A stretch of 64,000 nt of DNA from Actinoplanes philippinensis (GCF_900113015.1 NZ_FONV01000003.1:124001-188000), one strand, 5' to 3'; positions 1-8,839 are shown, counted from the stretch's first letter. The notes: a model not told the origin generated them from the sequence alone. Program-made: numbers and translations.

Positions 1-93
1 CCGAGCCAACGGCCACGCTCGGCCGGCTCCCACCGGCCGCGCCCGTCGCAGCGGGTCGCGGGCGGGTGCCGAGCAGCAGGCTGGTCATCCGGA

Positions 94-129
94 GGCTCAG
101 GGCCGTGTTGGTGTCCACGGCCCTGAGCC
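94..129 (-). terminator. Hairpin terminator downstream of pgi
   Basis: A perfect 14-bp inverted repeat (GGCTCAGGGCCGTG and its complement) flanks an 8-nt loop, 23 bases beyond the pgi stop codon. There is no clear U-tract, which is usual for actinobacterial hairpin terminators. Bases 1-93 hold no gene that I can support. Confidence 0.7.
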
Positions 130-151
130 TAGAGAACCGGTCTGACAGAAA

Positions 152-1780
152 TCAGCGGCCGCGCTGCGTGCGGTACCGCTTGATCAGCGCGTTGGTCGAC
201 GAGTCGGCGTCGTCGGCGGGCGTCTCGGTGGAGGTCAGCTTGGGCGCGAGCTGGTTGGCCATCACCTTGCCGAGCTCCACACCCCACTGATCGAACGAGT
301 TGATCTCCCAGATCACGCCCTGGGTGAACGTGATGTGTTCATACAGCGCGACCAGCTGGCCGAACGTCGCCGGGGTGAGCCGTTCGGCGAGGATCGTGGT
401 GGTCGGGTGGTTGCCCTGCATGACCCGGTGCGGCGCGACCTTGGGATCGGTGCCCTCCGCCTGGACCTGCTCCAGCGTGCGCCCGAAGGCGAGCGCGCCG
501 GTCTGGGCCAGGAAGTTGGACATGAACAGGTCGTGCATCTCGCCGATGTCGTGGTTGGGCACGCTGAACCCGATGAAGTCGGCCGGGATCAGCTTGGTGC
601 CCTGGTGGATCAGCTGGTAGAAGGCGTGCTGGCCGTTGGTGCCGGGCTCGCCCCAGAAGACCTCGCCGGTCTGGAAGGTGGCCGGCTCACCCGACAGGCG
701 CACCGACTTGCCGTTGCTCTCCATGGTGAGCTGCTGGAGGTAGGCGGCGAACCGGTGCAGATACTGCGCGTAGGGCAGGACGGCGTGCGACTGCGCGCCG
801 AGGAACGTGTCATACCAGACGTTGATCAGGCCGAGCAGCGCCGGCACGTTGCGCTCGATCGGGGTGCTGCGGAAGTGCTCGTCGACGGCGTGGTAGCCGG
901 AGAGCATCTCGGCGAAGCGCTCCTTGCCGATCGCGATCATGACGGAGAGGCCGACGGCGGACGGCAGCGAGTAACGGCCACCGACCCAGTCCCAGAAGCC
1001 GAACATGTTGGCCGTGTCGATGCCGAAGTCGGCGACCTTGGACGCGTTGGTGCTGACCGCCACGAAGTGCTTGGCGACCGCGGCGTCGTCGGCCAGTTTC
1101 GCCAGCAGCCAGGAGCGGGCCTCCTTGGCGTTGGTCAGCGTCTCCTGGGTGGTGAAGGTCTTGGACACCACGATGAACAGCGTCGTCGCCGGGTCGAGGT
1201 CACGGGTCTTCTCGAACAGGTCGGTGGGGTCGATGTTCGAGACGAACCGGCACTCGATGTCGCGCTGGGAGAAGTCCTTGAGCGCCTCGTAGGCCATGAC
1301 CGGGCCCAGGTCGGAGCCACCGATGCCGATGTTGACGATCGTCCGGATGCGCTCGCCGGTGTGGCCCCGCCACTCCCCCGAGCGCACCTTGTCGGCGAAG
1401 GCGCCCATCTTGTCGAGGACCTCGTGCACGTCGGCCACGACGTCCTGGCCGTCGACGACCAGCGATGCCTCGCGCGGCAGGCGCAGCGCGGTGTGCAGGA
1501 CGGCCCGGTCCTCGGTGATGTTGATGTGCTCGCCGGAGAACATGCCGGTGATCTTCTCGCTGAGCCTGGCCCGCTGCGCCAGCGCGAACAGGGCGGTCAG
1601 CACCTCGTCGGTCACCAGGTTCTTGCTGTAGTCCACATAGAGCCCGGCGACCTCGGCGGCGTAGCGCTCGCCCCGCTGTGGGTCGCTGCCGAACAGGTCG
1701 CGCAGGTGCACCGCGGCGAACTTCTCGGCCAGCCCCTGCAGGGTCTGCCACTCGGCGCTGTCGGAAACGTGTTCGCTCAT
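152..1780 (-). CDS. pgi: Glucose-6-phosphate isomerase
   Basis: Cytoplasmic glycolytic enzyme that interconverts glucose 6-phosphate and fructose 6-phosphate. The 542-residue product is full length for the long PGI family. It carries the SIS-domain phosphate-binding stretch [13 protein letters not shown] near residue 150 and the PGI signature [14 protein letters not shown] near residue 380, which includes catalytic His. The C-terminal [10 protein letters not shown] supplies the conserved Gln and Lys. The ATG at 1780 is chosen because GGAG lies 8 bases upstream. A GTG nine bases further up is in frame but would bury this ribosome-binding site. The gene is monocistronic, with its own terminator and a divergent neighbour. 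Identification is secure. Confidence 0.98.
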   Translation of the reverse strand: MSEHVSDSAEWQTLQGLAEKFAAVHLRDLFGSDPQRGERYAAEVAGLYVDYSKNLVTDEVLTALFALAQRARLSEKITGMFSGEHINITEDRAVLHTALRLPREASLVVDGQDVVADVHEVLDKMGAFADKVRSGEWRGHTGERIRTIVNIGIGGSDLGPVMAYEALKDFSQRDIECRFVSNIDPTDLFEKTRDLDPATTLFIVVSKTFTTQETLTNAKEARSWLLAKLADDAAVAKHFVAVSTNASKVADFGIDTANMFGFWDWVGGRYSLPSAVGLSVMIAIGKERFAEMLSGYHAVDEHFRSTPIERNVPALLGLINVWYDTFLGAQSHAVLPYAQYLHRFAAYLQQLTMESNGKSVRLSGEPATFQTGEVFWGEPGTNGQHAFYQLIHQGTKLIPADFIGFSVPNHDIGEMHDLFMSNFLAQTGALAFGRTLEQVQAEGTDPKVAPHRVMQGNHPTTTILAERLTPATFGQLVALYEHITFTQGVIWEINSFDQWGVELGKVMANQLAPKLTSTETPADDADSSTNALIKRYRTQRGR

Positions 1781-2050
1781 CTCTCCCACTCCGAACCTGG
1801 ACGACGCACAAATCGTGGCACGATCCGGTGCCCGGCACCCGCGAACCGGCCGCTCGGTCGTGTCCTGTCCGCGAGGTTAGTCCTCCGGACCACCCGATGC
1901 GGCTCCGGTGTCCTTCTTCTCACTTCCGTGAACCCGATACCCGTCCGCGGCCCGTCCATACCCGGCTTCCGCCACCGTCAGGACACTCGTCGGCGCCTTG
2001 GATCCGGACGGCCGGTCGAAATTGTCGTACCCCGCCTCTAGGTTCTGCGC
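1781..2050. promoter_or_regulatory. Divergent intergenic region with a leaderless-type promoter for the SWIM gene
   Basis: This 270-bp gap separates divergent pgi and the SWIM-protein gene. TAGGTT at 2039-2044 matches the actinobacterial -10 consensus TANNNT and ends six bases before the ATG at 2051, so transcription would begin at or next to the start codon. No Shine-Dalgarno sequence precedes that ATG, in agreement with a leaderless mRNA. The -35 element is not clear. A promoter for pgi should lie in the left part, but I cannot point to it. Confidence 0.5.
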
Positions 2051-3385
2051 ATGTTTTCCGCGGCGTACTCGTACCTCGGCTCGTCGGCCCTCGACGACGG
2101 CCTCACCCTGCAGACTTCCGGTGGTCCCGCAGCGCACCCCCGCTTCTTCACCGGCTTCCTCACCGACCCCGGCGCCGCGGCCACCGGCCTGTTAGCCGTG
2201 GCCGAGGTCGCCCGGACCCGGTATTTCCGGCCCCTGCCACCGGCCAGCCTGGATCCGGTCGTCACGGCTGGCTCCGACCGGCTGCGGTTCGAGTCGTTCT
2301 CCGGCTGCTGCGGCGTCTACGCCCGGATGGACGTGCTGCCCGAGGGCCTCGACGGCGACATCGTCGCGCACGGCACCACCAACGTCGACGTCAACGTGCC
2401 GCTGCAGCGCGCGCTGACCCGTGTCGGCCGGGCCGATCCGATGCACGTCGCGGTCGGTCCCGACGACCTCACCGTCACCACGTTCGACGGCAGGCTGGTG
2501 GAGCGTAAGGTGCCGTTGCCGTCGCGCTGGCTACGCGGGTTCGCCGAGGCGCAGGTGCTCACCGCCCGGTTCGACCCACGAGCCGAGATCGGCGTTGCCG
2601 AGGCCCGCATCCTGCTCAACCGGCTCCCGGCCACCGACCGATCGATCCTGTGGGCGGTCCCCGCGGGGCGTTCGCTGCGCTTCACGTCCCGGCCGGTGCC
2701 GGGGGCGGTGTGCCTGCCGGGCGCCGGGCGGCTGGCGGCTCTCAAACCCTTCCTTCGGTACGCGACGAGCCTGCGCGTGTACGGCCCGGCTGTCGTCGCG
2801 GGCAGTGGCCCGGTGGCCAGCACGTGGGAGCTGAGCATGCGGTCGCTCCGGCTCTCGCTGACCCTCTCCCCCGAGCCGTATCGTGGCTTCTCCGGTGAGG
2901 GCGCCGTCCTCGACGCCCTGGCCAGCGACGAGGCGGCCGACGACGCCGACCTGGTCAGCGCCCTGCTCTCGTGGGACCCGACTATCGACGTGGACGCGCT
3001 GGCCACCGCCTCCGGGCTGGACGCAGGCCGGGTCCGTGACGCGCTGACCCAGCTCGGGACGGCGGGGCGGGTCGGCTACGACGTGGCCGAGGCGGGCTAC
3101 TTCCACCGCACCCTGCCGTACGCGGCGGACGTGGTGGAGCGGATGAACCCACGGCTGGCCGGGGCCCGTGCCCTGGTCACGGCCGGTGCGGTGACAGCCG
3201 GGCCGGAGGTGTCGGTGGTGCGCAGTGGCGAGGAGACCTATCACGTCCGTGACGCCACCTCGTGCACGTGCCCGTGGTGGGCGAAGCATCGTGGCGAGCG
3301 CGGGCCGTGCAAACACGCCCTCGCCGTCCGCATGGTGCAGGCCGGCGCGGTCACCGAGGACGCCGAGGAGGAGGTGACGGCATGA
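2051..3385 (+). CDS. SWIM zinc-finger family protein
   Basis: A 444-residue cytoplasmic protein ending in a SWIM zinc finger: the CxC...CxH pattern occupies about residues 405-422 (CTC, then GPCKH). SWIM fingers bind DNA or protein partners. The large N-terminal part has no domain I recognise. It reads as one intact frame from an ATG with a leaderless-type promoter. The last codons encode EEEVTA, and the stop overlaps a following ATG (ATGA). The same EVTA-stop-ATG junction then recurs twice downstream before the DUF6493-type gene begins. SWIM proteins next to large repeat-like partners, often with MoxR ATPases, are a known actinobacterial arrangement. No MoxR gene is present here. The biological role is unknown. 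Confidence 0.85.
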   Translation: MFSAAYSYLGSSALDDGLTLQTSGGPAAHPRFFTGFLTDPGAAATGLLAVAEVARTRYFRPLPPASLDPVVTAGSDRLRFESFSGCCGVYARMDVLPEGLDGDIVAHGTTNVDVNVPLQRALTRVGRADPMHVAVGPDDLTVTTFDGRLVERKVPLPSRWLRGFAEAQVLTARFDPRAEIGVAEARILLNRLPATDRSILWAVPAGRSLRFTSRPVPGAVCLPGAGRLAALKPFLRYATSLRVYGPAVVAGSGPVASTWELSMRSLRLSLTLSPEPYRGFSGEGAVLDALASDEAADDADLVSALLSWDPTIDVDALATASGLDAGRVRDALTQLGTAGRVGYDVAEAGYFHRTLPYAADVVERMNPRLAGARALVTAGAVTAGPEVSVVRSGEETYHVRDATSCTCPWWAKHRGERGPCKHALAVRMVQAGAVTEDAEEEVTA

Positions 3386-3462
3386 GAGAGCCTGCGAGCG
3401 AATCATCAAGCAACGCCCTTAACTCATACCGGCGCCGGAGCGCAGCGGAGGTGACGGTATGA
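3382..3462 (+). CDS. Mini-ORF 1 in the 77-bp tandem repeat (26 aa)
   Basis: The frame runs ATG to TGA and would give a 26-residue polar peptide starting MREPASESSSN and ending RSAAEVTV. GGAGGTG precedes the ATG, and the ATG overlaps the stop of the SWIM gene, so ribosomes ending that gene could restart here. The sequence resembles no family I know. Seven of the nine base differences from the next copy change amino acids, which argues against selection on the peptide itself. The frame may matter only as a translational bridge to the downstream gene, or it may be a by-product of repeat insertion. Confidence 0.35.
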   Translation: MREPASESSSNALNSYRRRSAAEVTV

Positions 3463-3539
3463 GCGAGCCTGCGAGCGAATCATCGAGCAACCCCTGTAAC
3501 TCATGCCGGCGGCGGAGCGAAGCGGAGGTGACGGCATGA
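3459..3539 (+). CDS. Mini-ORF 2 in the 77-bp tandem repeat (26 aa)
   Basis: This is the second copy of the 26-codon frame, starting MSEPASESSSN and ending RSEAEVTA. It overlaps mini-ORF 1 by ATGA and overlaps the ATG of the DUF6493-type gene in the same way. Two cysteines (NPC, NSC) appear here in place of Leu and Tyr in copy 1. Start, stop and ribosome-binding signals are fully retained despite divergence of the coding part. Confidence 0.35.
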   Translation: MSEPASESSSNPCNSCRRRSEAEVTA

Positions 3540-6220
3540 GCCTGGAGTGGGAGGTCGTCGACCGGCGGGCCCGCAGCGGCGACCAGCCCGGGGTGGCCCG
3601 GCTGATCCTGGAGGCGACCGAGGCGGAGCGGCTGGCGTTCGCGAAGGCTGTGGAGGCCGGGATCAAGGGCACCGACCCGGAGGTGTATTGGCGGGCCCGT
3701 GTGGATCCGGCGCCGGGCTACGCGCTCGCCGTGATCGGAACGGCGCCGACCGCCGCCCGCGCGGCGACCATGCTGCTGCGGCGCGGGTTGCGCGACTCGT
3801 GGCAGCAGATCCAGTTCGAGCGGATCACCCAGATCGCCGACGCCCGGCAGCTGGACTGGCTCGGCGAGCTGGGCGAGCGGCTGTGCGCCCGGCTGCCCAC
3901 CCGAGACGTGTGGGACGGTGGCGACTGGGCGTTCGCCGCTCGGATCCTCGACGCGGGCGACACGCTGCCACCGGTCACCGAGGGTGTGGTGCGGGGCTGG
4001 CTGGCCCGGCTGATCCGGCCCCGTGGCGAGCGGATGCCGCCGCTGACCATGCGGCTGCGCGACGACCCGTATCTCGATCTGCTCCTGCCCGCGGTGTTCG
4101 AGGTCGACGGCATGGGCGCCGACATCTACAACGCCACCTGGGGTGAGGGCTCGGCGCTCCCGAAATCGGGGATCCGTTTCCACGACGCGGTCGCCGCGCT
4201 GGTCGCCGAGGGCCGGCTGGAGCGCAAGACGATCCTGGCCGCCATCGCGGACCGGCTGGCCCGGGGCGACAAGCCGAACGCGTTGCGCCCGTTCGTGCTG
4301 CTGCACGACGAGCTGGCCCCGACGGTCGACGAGATCGCCGCGCACGCGCTCGACTACGCGCGACTGCTCGCCGAAGGGCCGGGCGCCATCGCCACTGTCG
4401 CGCAACGCTGCCTGCGTCTGCTCGACGACACCGGCCGCCTCGACCTGGACACCCTTCTCGAGACCAGCATGCCGGTCCTGCTCCGCAAGGAGAAGACTCT
4501 GGTCAAAGCGCAGATCAGCTGGCTGGAGAAGGTGGCCGGCCGGGAGCCGGAGCGGGCCGGTGAGGTGTTCGAGACGATCGCGGTGGCCTTCGGGCATCCG
4601 GCGCTGGACATTCAGGAGCGCGCCCTGGCCCTGGTGATCAAACACCTGCCGGGCCTGCCCGCCGACGTGGTGGCCCGGCTCGCCGACGCGTCCGCCGTTC
4701 TCGCCGGTGACCTGCCCGCCCGGGCGGCCGCCGTGTTCGGCACGACGGTCGTCACCGAGGCCACGCCCGAGCTGCCGCCCTACGCCGGGCCGGCCGCGAT
4801 GCCGGCGCCGATCACCACGGCCGCCCAGCTGGCCGAGGAGATCGCGGCCCTGGTGCACGAGGAGTCCGGAGTCCGCTGGGAGCAGGTGCTCGCCGCCCTG
4901 GTCAGCCTGCACGCCGACGGCCGGCGCGACGAGCTGGCCGCCATGCTGCCGCCGGTGCTGGAGAGGTATCCGGGACACCTCGGCGAGCACTCGTGGAACG
5001 CGGTGTCGGCTCTGGCCTGCCTGGGCGCCGCGATCACGGCGGCGACCGGCCTGCCCCGCGACCACGACACCTACCAGCGGCTGTACGGCGCGGTGCGTAC
5101 GGCCCGGCAGGAGGGGCGGCGCGGCGGCGTCGGCTCGGACCTGTCCGCCGGCCCCGACGGGGTGCTCGCCCTGCGGGTCGCCGAGATCGCGGTGCACCTC
5201 AACGGTTCGATGATGCCGATGCTCGTGGCCACGCCCACCCACGTGAACGGCAGCCTCGACCCGGCGGTCCTGCTGGACCGGCTCTCCCGGGCCGAGGCCG
5301 AGGGCTGGCAGCCGTGGCCGTTCGACCTGGAGCAGGCTCTGCTGCGCCTGCCTCGGGCCGCGGCACCGGCCGAGGTGTCGGCCCGAGCCGCGGTGCTGAC
5401 GTCGCCGGCCGGGCGGCAGTTCGCCCAGTGGCTCGCCGGCGGTGGCCTGCCCAACCCGGTCAGCGAGCTGCTCGTGCAGGTGCCGGAGACCAACGAACAC
5501 GGACATGTGTGGGGCCTAGAGCTGCCACGGCGGATGGCCGCGACGCTGCGCCCGTCCCGCGACGGCGGTCTGCGGCTGGAGCGGCAGTTGCTCACCCTCG
5601 ACCCGCCGCAGCACCCCGAGTGGGCGCCGGACGAGTTCAAGGAGCAGCCGGGGGTGCTGGCCATGGTGCTGCCACATCACCGGGAGGTGGCCGCGGCCTG
5701 GGCGATCGGCGAGCTCGCCGCCCTGGCCGACCAGGACCAGCGTGGCAGCGGCCGGTTGCTGCCACTGCTGGCCGAGTGCACCGGCCCGGTCGGCCCGGCG
5801 CTCGCCTACGGTCTGGCGTACACGTTCGGCGCCAAACAGGAGTCCGATCGGGCGGCTGCCGTCGATGCGTTCCTCATGCTCGCAACGGGTACGGAACCAT
5901 TCGCCGGCGCGGTCGGCGCGGCGCTGGCCGACCTGGCCACGGACAGTTCGGTCAAGCTCAACCGGGCACTGCCCGCTCTGATCGACGTCCACCGCTCCGG
6001 GGCGTCCGCCGCCGTCTGGGAGCTGCTGACGGCGGCGCTGCCCCCACTTCTGGCGGCCGGCCACCGGGCTGTCCCCGACCTGCTGGAACTCGCCACCCAG
6101 GTCGCCGTCACGATCGGCGCCCGGACCGAGATCCCCGGCCTGGCCGAGGCGGCCGCCCGACCAGGTTCGTCCCGCCTGGTCCGGGAAGCGAAGCGCCTGC
6201 AGTCGACCCTCACCACCTGA
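3536..6220 (+). CDS. DUF6493-type large protein, partner of the SWIM protein
   Basis: An 894-residue cytoplasmic protein with no signal peptide. It is rich in Leu/Ala helices of the kind seen in HEAT-like solenoids, for example around residues 230-400 and 720-880. Gene order and length match the DUF6493 family found next to SWIM proteins in actinobacteria. I assign the family by context and general sequence character, not by a diagnostic motif. The ATG at 3536 is preferred over an ATG 33 bases upstream because GGAGGTG sits 5-11 bases before it and because it overlaps the stop of the preceding mini-ORF. Translation is probably coupled through the 77-bp units. Function is unknown; a scaffolding role alongside the SWIM protein is inference. 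Confidence 0.75.
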   Translation: MSLEWEVVDRRARSGDQPGVARLILEATEAERLAFAKAVEAGIKGTDPEVYWRARVDPAPGYALAVIGTAPTAARAATMLLRRGLRDSWQQIQFERITQIADARQLDWLGELGERLCARLPTRDVWDGGDWAFAARILDAGDTLPPVTEGVVRGWLARLIRPRGERMPPLTMRLRDDPYLDLLLPAVFEVDGMGADIYNATWGEGSALPKSGIRFHDAVAALVAEGRLERKTILAAIADRLARGDKPNALRPFVLLHDELAPTVDEIAAHALDYARLLAEGPGAIATVAQRCLRLLDDTGRLDLDTLLETSMPVLLRKEKTLVKAQISWLEKVAGREPERAGEVFETIAVAFGHPALDIQERALALVIKHLPGLPADVVARLADASAVLAGDLPARAAAVFGTTVVTEATPELPPYAGPAAMPAPITTAAQLAEEIAALVHEESGVRWEQVLAALVSLHADGRRDELAAMLPPVLERYPGHLGEHSWNAVSALACLGAAITAATGLPRDHDTYQRLYGAVRTARQEGRRGGVGSDLSAGPDGVLALRVAEIAVHLNGSMMPMLVATPTHVNGSLDPAVLLDRLSRAEAEGWQPWPFDLEQALLRLPRAAAPAEVSARAAVLTSPAGRQFAQWLAGGGLPNPVSELLVQVPETNEHGHVWGLELPRRMAATLRPSRDGGLRLERQLLTLDPPQHPEWAPDEFKEQPGVLAMVLPHHREVAAAWAIGELAALADQDQRGSGRLLPLLAECTGPVGPALAYGLAYTFGAKQESDRAAAVDAFLMLATGTEPFAGAVGAALADLATDSSVKLNRALPALIDVHRSGASAAVWELLTAALPPLLAAGHRAVPDLLELATQVAVTIGARTEIPGLAEAAARPGSSRLVREAKRLQSTLTT

Positions 6221-6232
6221 CCACCGGCGACC

Positions 6233-6262
6233 CGTCGGGCGCCGATTTCCCGGCGCCCGACG
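6233..6262 (+). terminator. Strong hairpin after the DUF6493-type gene
   Basis: A perfect 12-bp stem (CGTCGGGCGCCG with its complement) closes a 6-nt loop, 13 bases after the stop codon. No U-tract follows. The 3' arm runs directly into the 19-bp tandem repeats. Confidence 0.7.
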
Positions 6263-6409
6263 GACCTGCCCTGGGCCGACGGACCTGCCCTGGGCCGACG
6301 GACCTGACGCAAGCCGACGGACCTGACGTAGGCCGACCGACCCGCCGTAGGCCGACCGACCCTCCGCAAGCCGACGGACCTGCCCTGGGCCGACGGACCT
6401 GCCCTGGGC
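6258..6409. repeat. Eight tandem 19-bp units between convergent genes
   Basis: Eight consecutive 19-bp copies lie head to tail, with consensus CGACGGACCTGCCCTGGGC. Copies 1, 2, 7 and 8 are identical, while copies 3-6 diverge, mostly in the second half. The first copy begins inside the terminator stem. No gene is supported here. There are no spacers, so this is not a CRISPR array. Confidence 0.9.
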
Positions 6410-6441
6410 CGACGGCCCCGCCGCGTGTGGGGACAGCGGAA

Positions 6442-6465
6442 ACGCGCCCCCGATTGAGGGCGCGT
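6442..6465. terminator. Hairpin between the tandem repeats and the lipase gene
   Basis: ACGCGCCC and GGGCGCGT form a perfect 8-bp stem around an 8-nt loop, 22 bases beyond the lipase stop codon. It could stop transcription from either side. Confidence 0.55.
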
Positions 6466-6486
6466 GACCGCCGTGCGGTGGGTCGG

Positions 6487-7152
6487 TCAGGTGGCCAGGA
6501 AGGATCTGATCTGGGTGAGGATGATGGTGTCGGTCAGGTAGCCGAGGTGGGTCTGGCACGCCACGTAGTTGTTGGTGGCGCCGCTCAGAGCGGTGCTCGT
6601 GTAGGGGATGATGATGCCGTCGCACGGGGAGTACCAGGTGGCGTAACGGGTGCTGCCGGGCGTCTCGTCACCGGCGCTCAGCGTGTTGATGAACGAGGAG
6701 CCCGGGTACATCTGCTGGCACGTGACGAAGGCCAGGCAGGCCCCCGCGTAGGTGGTGCCGTGGTTGGCGCCGGCGATCGATGCCAGGTGGCGGACGTACT
6801 GCGCGCCGCCCAGCTGCTTGAGATACCACTGGCTGACCAGGCCGCCCATCGAGTGGTTGACGATGTCGACCTGGGAGGCGCCGGTGCGGGAACGAACCTG
6901 ACTGACGTAGCTCGCCAGGCCCTGCGCGTTGGTGATGTTGTTGCCGTAGGAGTTGTACTCGTAGGCGAAGAGCTGACTGCTGGGATAGCCACCCGCCCGG
7001 AAGACCGACATGGCGGTGGTCCAGTTCGAGGCGCTTCCGGTGTAACCGTGCACGAAGATCACCGGAGTGCCGGGCGCGGCGGCTGCCGGCAGCGACGGGC
7101 TCAGGGCCAGCGCGGCCAGCACGGCGGTGAGGAGTACGACGAGACGGCGCAT
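6487..7152 (-). CDS. Secreted triacylglycerol lipase, alpha/beta hydrolase fold
   Basis: A 221-residue exported lipase of the EstA/LipA-like class 2 type. Residues 1-26 form a Sec signal peptide (MRRLVVLL, ending PAAAA). The oxyanion-hole strand VIFVHGYTG is at residues 31-39, and the nucleophile elbow NHSMGG puts catalytic Ser at 101. The late motifs SPCDGII and QTHLGYL supply the expected Asp and His. Several cysteines in the C-terminal half probably form disulfides. The ATG at 7152 is chosen because GGAGG precedes it and the signal peptide starts there. It probably hydrolyses short- to medium-chain esters outside the cell. The gene appears monocistronic. Confidence 0.92.
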   Translation of the reverse strand: MRRLVVLLTAVLAALALSPSLPAAAAPGTPVIFVHGYTGSASNWTTAMSVFRAGGYPSSQLFAYEYNSYGNNITNAQGLASYVSQVRSRTGASQVDIVNHSMGGLVSQWYLKQLGGAQYVRHLASIAGANHGTTYAGACLAFVTCQQMYPGSSFINTLSAGDETPGSTRYATWYSPCDGIIIPYTSTALSGATNNYVACQTHLGYLTDTIILTQIRSFLAT

Positions 7153-7789
7153 GAAACCTCCAGGGGAAGTCGGGGGTTTCTGCATCGTCAGTGCAACAGA
7201 TATGAACGGGCATCGGCGAAATTGCCAGCTATCAATGTTTGGCAGTGTCGCCCGGAAGACCCACGACTGCCGGGGCTGCCACGACAGGCGGAACGGGCCG
7301 GGCGAGCCGACGAGGGCGACGGCGTGGTCGGCAGCGAATGCCCCACGTCCGAGCCGGGTGGGCGCCGGCCGGCGAACGGGAGCAGATCAACGCCCGAACC
7401 GCCGAGGCGTCCCGCGCGGGTCAGCGGATGGGCAGCCTTCCAGCCGTTCAACCACGCTGACCCACCGGACAGTCTCCCGACCACGCTGACCCATCGGATA
7501 GCCAGCATCCCATCGGTCAATCACGCCGACGCACCGGACGACCAGCCTCCCAACCGGTCAACCACGCCGACCGATGGGCCACGGGCCACCCTCGGCCGCA
7601 GGCAGGCGGGAAGAGCGTTCGCAAAGGGATGGGCGGAGACGCCGACCGGCGCGGCAGACGGTGGCCTGGGTGGCGGACGGTGGCCTGGGTGGCGGCCGCG
7701 AGTAGGGTCGGAACGGCTCGGCAGAGGTGGACTCGCCTCCTGGCCGGGGTCCTTCCCACCCGCGACCGCCCGGCGCGTGGGCTCTCGCC
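7153..7789. other. Long non-coding gap with degenerate tandem repeats
   Basis: No convincing gene lies in these 637 bases. Next to the lipase, 7215-7245 is relatively AT-rich and holds an inverted repeat TGCCA...TGGCA that could be a promoter/operator. From about 7420 to 7575 a roughly 40-bp motif (CCACGCTGACCCACCGGA and relatives) recurs four times with decay. A 19-bp motif (GGCGGACGGTGGCCTGGGT) is duplicated near 7658-7695. This looks like eroded repeat expansion. Confidence 0.5.
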
Positions 7790-8839
7790 CTAACCCTTTC
7801 CGGTGGCGGGGGCCAGGATCCATTCGACGGTGATGGTGGCGGACAGGCGCTGGCGGCCCGGCTCGATCGGGACGGACATGTCGGTGGAGGCCATCGCTGC
7901 GGCCAGGGTGTCGCGCTGGCCCGGTTCCGCGTAGCTGTATGCCGCCTCGCTGATCTTGACCACTCGGCCCAGGGGGCGGGCTGCGGCCTTGGCATACAGG
8001 TCGGCCTTGCTGCGGGCGTCGGCGAATGCCTTCTTCCGGGCTTCGGCCAGCAGGGTGGCGTTCTTCTCGATCGTGAACGACACACCGTTCAGACGCGCCG
8101 CGTCGCCGCCGGCCGCGATGGCCGCGGTCATCAAGGTGCCGGCTTTCGTCAGGTCGCGGATGGTCGCGTTGAGACCCTGGTTGACGCTGTAACCGGTGAC
8201 CTTGCCGTCGTCGTCGGATGTCGAACTGACGCTGATGTTCGTCGTCTGCAGGTCGGCTCGGGCCACCCCGGCGCGGACGAGCGCGTCGCGCATCCGGGTG
8301 GCCGCGGTGAGCGCCTGATCCAGGGACGCGCCGACGGTGGAGGCGGTGGTCTCGACCGCGAAGTCGGCGGTCAGCGTGTCGGGCTCACCGAAAACCTCGC
8401 CGGTCCCGGTGACGACGACACTTTCCCATGCCGGATCACCGGAGGAGGCGGCGCCTCCGCGACTCCTGCCGGAGGAACCGGCGGCGGGGGCGGCCCCGGC
8501 GGAAGGCGCCGGCGAATCCGGGAGCCCCGCAAGGACCGAACCGTGGGCCGCCCCCACGGAAGACCCGGGCGAATCCGACAACGCCGCAAGGACCGAACCA
8601 CGGACCGCCCCCACGGAAGACCCGGGCGAATCCGGCAACGCCGCAAGGACCGAACCATGGACCGCCCCCACGGAAGAAACGGGCAAATCCGGCAACGCCG
8701 CAAGGACCGAGCCGTGGGCGGCGGGTATGGCGGGCGTGTGGGGCGCCGCGTAAACAGCGCCCGCCGCGAAGAATTCCATGGACAGGGCGCCGGCCGTGGC
8801 CAGAACGAGTGCCGGAGCAGAAACACGTAAACGATACAT
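7790..8839 (-). CDS. SIMPL-domain (DUF541) exported protein with 19-residue repeats
   Basis: A 349-residue exported protein. An N-terminal signal peptide (MYRLRVSAPALVLATAG...) is followed by four tandem 19-residue repeats of the type HGSVLAALPDSPGSSVG at about residues 35-110. The SIMPL domain follows from about residue 130 (VVVTGTGEVFGEPDTLTADF) to the C terminus. SIMPL proteins are periplasmic or surface oligomers of poorly known function, linked to stress tolerance. The ATG at 8839 is preferred over one 33 bases upstream because GGGGAG lies 4 bases before it. The repeat block, a 57-bp DNA unit, sits in what is normally a short linker and looks like a recent expansion. Confidence 0.87.
   Translation of the reverse strand: MYRLRVSAPALVLATAGALSMEFFAAGAVYAAPHTPAIPAAHGSVLAALPDLPVSSVGAVHGSVLAALPDSPGSSVGAVRGSVLAALSDSPGSSVGAAHGSVLAGLPDSPAPSAGAAPAAGSSGRSRGGAASSGDPAWESVVVTGTGEVFGEPDTLTADFAVETTASTVGASLDQALTAATRMRDALVRAGVARADLQTTNISVSSTSDDDGKVTGYSVNQGLNATIRDLTKAGTLMTAAIAAGGDAARLNGVSFTIEKNATLLAEARKKAFADARSKADLYAKAAARPLGRVVKISEAAYSYAEPGQRDTLAAAMASTDMSVPIEPGRQRLSATITVEWILAPATGKG
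8506..8733. repeat. Four in-frame 57-bp tandem repeats in the SIMPL gene
   Basis: The marker AAGGACCGA recurs at 8531, 8588, 8645 and 8702, a spacing of exactly 57 bp. The inner copies are nearly identical. The unit is a multiple of three and encodes 19 residues, so copy number can change without breaking the frame. Confidence 0.9.

Larger units (their letters stand above)
3371..3539 (+). repeat. Two tandem 77-bp units linking two genes, each a 26-codon mini-ORF
   Basis: Units at 3382-3458 and 3459-3535 match at about 68 of 77 positions. Each begins with ATG, contains one 26-codon reading frame, and ends with the ribosome-binding sequence GGAGGTGACGG before the next ATGA. Since 77 is one less than a multiple of three, each copy ends one frame and opens the next by a 4-base stop/start overlap. 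The last 15 bases also match the end of the SWIM gene, so the junction GGAGGTGACGG-ATGA occurs three times in a row. Confidence 0.9.

Noticed and set aside
335..2041. Long open frame on the plus strand opposite pgi
   Set aside because: It is complementary to an unmistakable pgi gene and its product is a low-complexity Arg/Gly/Val-rich sequence, as expected for a mirrored frame in GC-rich DNA.
3419..5506. Long minus-strand frame opposite the DUF6493-type gene
   Set aside because: Product rich in Gln, Arg, Pro and Gly with no domain. The plus-strand gene has a proper ribosome-binding site and codon-position GC bias.
6258..6409. Possible CRISPR array (19-bp units)
   Set aside because: Units are directly adjacent without spacers, and no cas gene is present in the window.
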